The notes under the pieces: model-generated
Seen by the model: the letters and a program-made list of their open reading frames with translations, nothing else
Database searches by the model: none
Told to the model about the DNA's origin: nothing
Assembly (NCBI GenBank): GCA_017412045.1
Contig: JAFQOX010000128.1
Coordinates: 93,012-146,181, forward strand
Length of the DNA: 53,170 nt
DNA from: Clostridia bacterium
Lineage (GTDB): Bacteria; Bacillota; Clostridia; Oscillospirales; CAG-272
Direction: 5' to 3'
Translations under genes and position numbers: made by a program
In this document: positions 48,458 to 53,170 of the stretch, one piece after another
How positions within the stretch are numbered: the first letter of the stretch is position 1
Layout of the letters: the number at the start of each line of letters is the position of its first letter

Positions 48458-51400
48458 TTATCGGTATTGAACCAATCGGTTATAGAAGCTTCTCGCGACG
48501 GGATTCGTCAGATGGGATTCCAGATCGACCTCGTTGATGATCAGCTTTCCTTTGCCGATCTCGAATTCCGCGCAGGCGAGGGCGGGATAGAGGGGTTGAC
48601 CCCACGCGCTGCCGCGCAAGCTGTTGCCGCTGGTCAGAATGGGCTTTGCGCCTTCCGCGGTAAAGGTACAGCGAAGCAGAGGCGTGATCCTGTCCGCTTG
48701 CTCGTCATACCAAAGGCGGAAATCGTAGGGGGTATATCCCTCTGTGAGCGGATGTCCCGTTTTTCTCGATACGAAATGGAGCGGGCGCATACCGCAGGCC
48801 TTGACCTTGATCTTCACGGTGTCGAACTGATATTCGCCGGGACGCAGACCGTTCAGGATGACGGTCGCGCCGTTGCGCACGAGCTCCGTCAACTTTTCTT
48901 TTTCGACTTCCGCCGTTGCGGCATCTGCGATGACGGCGGTCGGCTCGGCAATTTCTTCTTCCCGGAAAAATTCCATGGGCTCGTCGCAATAATGAATGAC
49001 AGCTCCGTTTTTATCCAGCAGAATCGCACGCAGGGTATAAGCTTCGCGGCTCTCCGTGCGCGGCGCGGTGAAGGTGATCTCGCCCTGTATGAACGAGCTG
49101 TTTTCTCCGAACACCGCGTCGTATTCGCCCGAAAGCGTGAGAGAGCCGTCCTTTTTCAGAAGCTCCAGACGGATCTTGTGGCCGTCGGCGGAGATATGCG
49201 TATCGTTGCAGATGAAGAGCTCCGTTCTGACGGGCTCTCCGGAAAAATACGTTTTTCTGTCCGAGCGTATATTGATCATCAGGGGAGTCAGGGCATCCAT
49301 GTAAGCAAAAAAGGCGGGCTTGGGATTGCGTTCGCAGTCAACGATGGTTTTCATCCATCCCGAGGGCCATGCGTCGATAAAGAGGTGGATGGCGATCGTG
49401 ACCATATTCGGATCGCGGCGGAAGGCTTCCGTTTGCAGCTTGGTTCCGAAGCTCTGATGGATATGGCTTTCTCTGACCCAATCATCCAGATTATCCTGTG
49501 TGTCGTAATAGAAATAGTGCATATTGCCGCTCTGGGAATCTTTGATTCTCGCGGGTGTCCACGTTTTTTCTTCCTCGCTCGTAGCGGGGAGCCATTCCTT
49601 CGGATAGCGCGCACGCATAAGCGGGACGGGGTCGAGTCCCTCCGCGCCGAATTCGCCGCAGCCGTAATACCAGCCATCCTTGACACCAAGCCAATAGCCT
49701 CGGTGAAGCTTGCCCATATCGATGCCGTGACCGTTGTACCAGGTACAGTAGCAATGGTTGTCGGGAAGCGTGCTGTCCGGCGGATCGTAGTCGCCGTCGA
49801 TATGCTTGATCACGCGGTCGGGGTTGAGAAGGCGGACTGCCGAATCGCAGGCGGCGTAAAAGGCATCCGTTTCCTCGCGCACGAGATGTCTGTGGGGACG
49901 GTTGCCGCCGTTTGCCATCGGCTCGTTCATATAAGTGATCAGAATGCTCGAGGGGTGGGAGCGGATTCTCTTTTCCATTTCCTCCGATTGGCGTACGCCC
50001 TCGGCGAATTTCGTTCGGCGCATGACCGTGAAGAGCGGGAGGTCAGTCTGGAGCATGAGACCGATCTCGTCGCAGAGCGCATAGACCTCCTTTTGCACGG
50101 GGCGTTGTGTCAGACGGAGGAAGTTCATATTGCAGGCCTTTGCCATGAGCATATCGTAGAGGAGCATATCGAAGTCTCCGCGCAAAACATCCTGCTGTTC
50201 AAAGCCCATCGTATTCGCGCCGCGCAGACGGATGGATTTTCCGTTGAGATAGAACATCCCCTTTTTCTCGGAGGTGAGATCCTGTGTGAAGCTTCTCATG
50301 CCGAAGGAGCAGACGGCCGTATCGCGCAGCGTGTCCTCCGTATAGAGCGAGATTTGCGCCTCGTAGAGATAGGGCGTATCGGGGGACCAGAGGCGCGGAT
50401 TTTCCATGGGGAAACGAAGCTTGATCAGATTTTCGCCCTTATGGAAATTCAGCTTGATCAGATCCTTCTTTTTGCTTTCGTCTGTCAGATCGGAAATGCG
50501 GATCATATCGCCGCGGTCGGCGTTGGAAAGGGTGATCGGCTCGTAGGGATATTGCTCTACGACCGTTTCTTCAAAATTTCTGCCGTAAACGGAATAGCAC
50601 AGCTTGACGTTTTTGAGCGGCGCGTAATCGCAGTTGTACACCTCGCACCAGACCTCAAATTCGGAGGTCTCCGGCAGGGGGCGCACGAAAACGTCGGAAA
50701 TATACGCGCGCTCACGGATCTCCACCGTCACGCCCTCGCAGATGCCGAAGCCGGGAGGGCAGTGGTGCCAGCCCGTTTCGCTGTCGTCGTAGCCGTAGCC
50801 GGTCGCGGCGTACATTTTATCGCCCTCCAGACGGACGGGCTCGCTCGTGGGGCCTTGGTTTCCGCCGTAAACGTAGTCGTTTCTGACGGTGACGACGAGC
50901 GTATTTTCGCCGTCGCGCAGATAAGGCGTGCAATCAAATTCGAAGGCGCTGAAGAAGCCCTCGTGCATACCGAGGAAGCTTCCGTTGAGAAAAACCTCCG
51001 CGATATAATCCACGCCGTCAAAATGCAGCCATACGGATTGATGGGGGGCAGGCTTTTTCAGGAAAAAGCCCGTGCGATAATAGCTGACGGCGTTTCCCGT
51101 AGGACCCGCGTAATAGGGGACGTTGATATTTTGCCATTCGCCCGCGCCGCAGAGCACGCGTGAAAAATCGGCAAGGTCATCCTCCGTCTGCTCACGCATT
51201 TGAAACTCTTTTAAAATAAAGGTTGTCCGCGCGCTCGGTGGCTTAGGTGCGAGCTTCTGCATGAAGGGGGCATAATATTCGCGGAGTGATTCGATCTGCG
51301 CGTCCAGCTTCGTGCGGGAATCCGGCTTTTTGTAGACCGCCGTCGGCAATTGGTTTTCAGAATATCGGAGAGGTAGGGATACGCCGTTTTTGGGTGTAGG

Positions 51401-51472
51401 CTCAGGGAAGATCAAGGGAAGGCGTTTGGAGCCGATTTCACCTGCGGCGATTGCACCAAAAAAATCTGCCAT
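48458..51472 (-). CDS. GH2-family glycosidase
   Basis: A large glycoside hydrolase family 2 enzyme of 1004 residues, of beta-galactosidase/beta-glucuronidase type. The N-terminal sugar-binding domain (WLHFDGVDYIAEVFLNGSFLG, HEGFFSAFEFD) and the Ig-like domain precede the TIM barrel, where the acid/base is in LITYMNEPMANG and the nucleophile probably in CGEFGAEGLD. There is no signal peptide, so it acts in the cytoplasm. The C-terminal part is an accessory beta domain. Substrate unknown. The ATG at 51472 follows AAAGGA; a TTG at 51478 is in frame. Confidence 0.92.
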   Translation of the reverse strand: MADFFGAIAAGEIGSKRLPLIFPEPTPKNGVSLPLRYSENQLPTAVYKKPDSRTKLDAQIESLREYYAPFMQKLAPKPPSARTTFILKEFQMREQTEDDLADFSRVLCGAGEWQNINVPYYAGPTGNAVSYYRTGFFLKKPAPHQSVWLHFDGVDYIAEVFLNGSFLGMHEGFFSAFEFDCTPYLRDGENTLVVTVRNDYVYGGNQGPTSEPVRLEGDKMYAATGYGYDDSETGWHHCPPGFGICEGVTVEIRERAYISDVFVRPLPETSEFEVWCEVYNCDYAPLKNVKLCYSVYGRNFEETVVEQYPYEPITLSNADRGDMIRISDLTDESKKKDLIKLNFHKGENLIKLRFPMENPRLWSPDTPYLYEAQISLYTEDTLRDTAVCSFGMRSFTQDLTSEKKGMFYLNGKSIRLRGANTMGFEQQDVLRGDFDMLLYDMLMAKACNMNFLRLTQRPVQKEVYALCDEIGLMLQTDLPLFTVMRRTKFAEGVRQSEEMEKRIRSHPSSILITYMNEPMANGGNRPHRHLVREETDAFYAACDSAVRLLNPDRVIKHIDGDYDPPDSTLPDNHCYCTWYNGHGIDMGKLHRGYWLGVKDGWYYGCGEFGAEGLDPVPLMRARYPKEWLPATSEEEKTWTPARIKDSQSGNMHYFYYDTQDNLDDWVRESHIHQSFGTKLQTEAFRRDPNMVTIAIHLFIDAWPSGWMKTIVDCERNPKPAFFAYMDALTPLMINIRSDRKTYFSGEPVRTELFICNDTHISADGHKIRLELLKKDGSLTLSGEYDAVFGENSSFIQGEITFTAPRTESREAYTLRAILLDKNGAVIHYCDEPMEFFREEEIAEPTAVIADAATAEVEKEKLTELVRNGATVILNGLRPGEYQFDTVKIKVKACGMRPLHFVSRKTGHPLTEGYTPYDFRLWYDEQADRITPLLRCTFTAEGAKPILTSGNSLRGSAWGQPLYPALACAEFEIGKGKLIINEVDLESHLTNPVARSFYNRLVQYR

Positions 51473-51508
51473 AGTCAAAATCCTTTCTGTAAAAATATCT
51501 TTTTCCTA

Positions 51509-51537
51509 ATTATAACGCATTTCTATAAAAATATCAA
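51509..51537 (-). promoter_or_regulatory. Promoter of the GH2-M50-trkA-trkH run
   Basis: On the minus strand TTGATA (51532-51537), a 17-base spacer and a perfect TATAAT (51509-51514), 36 bases before the GH2 start. Confidence 0.75.
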
Positions 51538-51567
51538 TAAATTTTTTTGAATTCTTTCGCTGAGGGG

Positions 51568-51596
51568 TTTACCGCGGCATTTTTTTGCTTTATAAT
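51568..51596 (+). promoter_or_regulatory. Promoter of the glycosyltransferase gene
   Basis: TTTACC (51568-51573), a 17-base spacer and a perfect TATAAT (51591-51596), 37 bases before the start codon. The -35 box is weak. Confidence 0.6.
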
Positions 51597-51633
51597 GAAA
51601 ATGGAAATATTTTACAAATCGAAAGGCAGGATT

Positions 51634-52848
51634 ATGAAGAAAAGCGTATTGATCATCGGCATCACAATGGCGGCGGCGGGAAGTGAAAAATCGTTTCTGT
51701 CCTTTGCCGCCCATGCAATCGATTACGGAAAATATGACGTGGATCTGCTTCTGGCGAAACGGGAGGGGGATTTTCTGGACCGTATTCCCAAGGAAATCCG
51801 CGTTCTGGATATGGGAGAATGGGGCGACCTCTTTTTATTGGATCGGAAAAACGCGCTGTCCTTGATCGTGAAATACGGTGTCTGCCGAAATCCCGTTCGT
51901 CTGTTGCGATTATTCCCCGATATCCTGAAAAGATTGACCCGACGCTCGGCAGAGGAAAAGACGTTTGCCGCTCACAGAATATGGATGACGCTGATGAATG
52001 GTATGCCCGCGTGGGAAAAGCCGTACGATATTGCGCTGGCGTATTGGGGCGACAGAACGATGTTTTATATGGTGGATAAGGTCCGCGCGAAACAGAAAAT
52101 CGCGTGGCTTCACTTTGATTACGGAAAACCGCCCCGCGAGGACGCGCTTTACGAACAATATTTTTCCGCCTGCGATCGTGTGATTACGGTTTCGGGAGAA
52201 ATCGAAGAATCCTTAAAGCGCGCGCTGCCCCGTATTGCGCCGAAAATTCTGACCGTGGAAAATATCGTGGATGAAAATGAAATTCTGCGGGCAGCCGAGG
52301 ACTCCGCAGATTTCGGGGACGATTTTCGCGGCATCCGCATCGTGACGATGGGCAGAATCTGCGGGCAGAAGGGATACGATCTTGCCGTTCCCGCCGTGGC
52401 GCGGTTGAAAAAAGAGGGGTATCCCGTCAAATGGTATATTCTGGGGAAAGGGAGTGACGATGAGGAGCAGGCGCTTGCAGAACGGATTCGGGCTTGCCGT
52501 GCGGAGGATGCCGTTTCGGTTCTGGGAGTGAAAAAGAATCCTTATCCTTATATAAAGGAAGCTGATATTTATATGCAGCCTTCCAGACACGAGGGGAAGC
52601 CGATCTCCGTGGAGGAAGCTAAGATTCTTTGTAAACCGATTCTCGTGACCGCTTATACTTCTGCCGGCGAGCAGCTGGAACACGGAAGGCTCGGGCTCAT
52701 TACGGATATTTCGGAAGAGGGAATTTACAGAGGTCTGAAATCTTTTTTGCAAAATGAAGCGCTTCGACACCAATATTCCCGTACTTTATCGGAAAGAAAA
52801 AAAGAAAAATCGGAAATTTTTTTGGAAAAATTATTGGATCCCAATTGA
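51634..52848 (+). CDS. Group 1 (GT4-like) glycosyltransferase
   Basis: A 404-residue cytoplasmic or membrane-associated GT-B enzyme that transfers a sugar from a nucleotide donor. The C-terminal half has the family pattern VTMGRICGQKGYDLAVPA, KWYILGKGSDDE and the donor-binding MQPSRHEGKPISVEEAKIL with its conserved glutamates. The N-terminal acceptor half starts SVLIIGITMAAAGSEKSFL. The ATG at 51634 has AAAGGCAGG upstream; a longer frame to 51547 crosses the promoter. It is alone, so the acceptor (polysaccharide, teichoic-type polymer or glycolipid) is unknown. Confidence 0.9.
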   Translation: MKKSVLIIGITMAAAGSEKSFLSFAAHAIDYGKYDVDLLLAKREGDFLDRIPKEIRVLDMGEWGDLFLLDRKNALSLIVKYGVCRNPVRLLRLFPDILKRLTRRSAEEKTFAAHRIWMTLMNGMPAWEKPYDIALAYWGDRTMFYMVDKVRAKQKIAWLHFDYGKPPREDALYEQYFSACDRVITVSGEIEESLKRALPRIAPKILTVENIVDENEILRAAEDSADFGDDFRGIRIVTMGRICGQKGYDLAVPAVARLKKEGYPVKWYILGKGSDDEEQALAERIRACRAEDAVSVLGVKKNPYPYIKEADIYMQPSRHEGKPISVEEAKILCKPILVTAYTSAGEQLEHGRLGLITDISEEGIYRGLKSFLQNEALRHQYSRTLSERKKEKSEIFLEKLLDPN

Positions 52849-53170
52849 ATTTTCTGAAGAAAAAATGAGAAAAAACAAGAAAAATGAAAAGAATTTCAAA
52901 AAAATTCGACTGAAAACAGGAGAAAAAACGTGAAATTGGAATTGAAACGGATCAATAAAACGATATAAACAATTCATTTTCAAAAAAGAATAAAAAATAT
53001 TAAAAAAATCTTAAAAAATTTCAAAAAAAGTATTGACATTTGAAAAGGGATGTGATATACTACATGAGCGCTCGACGGAAGGGCGCAAAAAACAACGGTC
53101 CTTGAAAATTGAACAACAACAAATAAGAACGAATTAAGATCTCGTTAATAAACTTTGAACACAAAGTACT
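52849..53170 (+). other. AT-rich upstream region and leader of an rRNA operon
   Basis: The first 180 bases are packed with A- and T-tracts, as in UP elements of rRNA promoters. The promoter (53033-53061) follows, then a hairpin GCGCTC/GGGCGC (about 53068-53086) and the leader word CCTTGAAAATTGAACAAC, typical of pre-16S leaders in Firmicutes. The 16S gene itself is not reached. Confidence 0.8.
53033..53061 (+). promoter_or_regulatory. rRNA operon promoter
   Basis: A perfect TTGACA (53033-53038), a 17-base spacer and TATACT (53056-53061), preceded by A-rich UP-like sequence. The downstream leader supports its assignment to an rRNA operon. Confidence 0.85.

Noticed and set aside
52849-53170. 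Start of the 16S rRNA gene
   Set aside because: Only the promoter and leader are present; the conserved 16S start is not reached before the edge.

Overview
The window looks like a chromosome segment of an endospore-forming member of the Clostridia, probably a gut or anaerobic oscillospiraceous or related lineage. Reasons: a complete spoIIAA-spoIIAB-sigF operon, an IspH-ribosomal protein S1 fusion (a Clostridia hallmark), a SpoVD-type penicillin-binding protein with PASTA domains, canonical type I dockerin repeats, strong purine-rich ribosome binding sites, and TTGACA/TATAAT promoters with 17-base spacing. The species cannot be named from the sequence alone.

Layout. 1-5300 (minus): division and cell-wall cluster rsmH-ftsL-spoVD-murE; murE runs off the left edge and no mraZ lies upstream of rsmH. 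5924-9029 (plus): a cytoplasmic GH3 beta-glucosidase and a sugar-isomerase-like TIM barrel. 9119-14458 (minus): an AT-richer module with a LytTR response regulator, a soluble GHKL kinase and a heterodimeric ABC exporter; the exporter has its own promoter preceded by 21-base-phased direct repeats. 14771-21275 (minus): ispH-rpsA fusion, plsC, cmk, a BaiN-like flavoprotein and an ABC-F ATPase. 21476-23031 (plus): deoB-cdd nucleoside salvage. 23193-24796 (minus): the spoIIA operon. 25108-27368 (minus): five small poorly characterised genes.

27818-35513 (plus) is the most unusual part: a membrane-anchored CotH-type kinase, a large secreted dockerin protein, a secreted protein with two cohesin-like domains and its own dockerin-like end, and a membrane-anchored cohesin-like protein. 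Together they look like a small self-contained cohesin-dockerin surface assembly with a dedicated kinase and no polysaccharide-degrading enzyme. Just right of it, a duplicated rpsI 3' end marks a probable old integration event carrying a nucleotidyltransferase gene.

36696-37547 (minus): rplM-rpsI. 37861-44249 (plus): prfA, threonylcarbamoyl-AMP synthase, coaE, a double-domain lytic transglycosylase, an M18 aminopeptidase and an S1-domain protein. 44432-51472 (minus): GH2 glycosidase, M50 metalloprotease, and trkA-trkH potassium uptake. 51634-52848 (plus): a glycosyltransferase. The right edge holds the promoter and leader of an rRNA operon whose 16S gene starts beyond the window.

Non-coding highlights: a family of roughly 100-base repeats (three in tandem at 1122-1417, one at 14602-14702) that all end in a terminator-like hairpin and show a compensatory base change in an internal pairing; a pair of 27-base palindromes upstream of the CotH gene; and clustered TGTGGAAA repeats in the rsmH leader. 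No tRNA, CRISPR array, transposase or integrase gene was seen.
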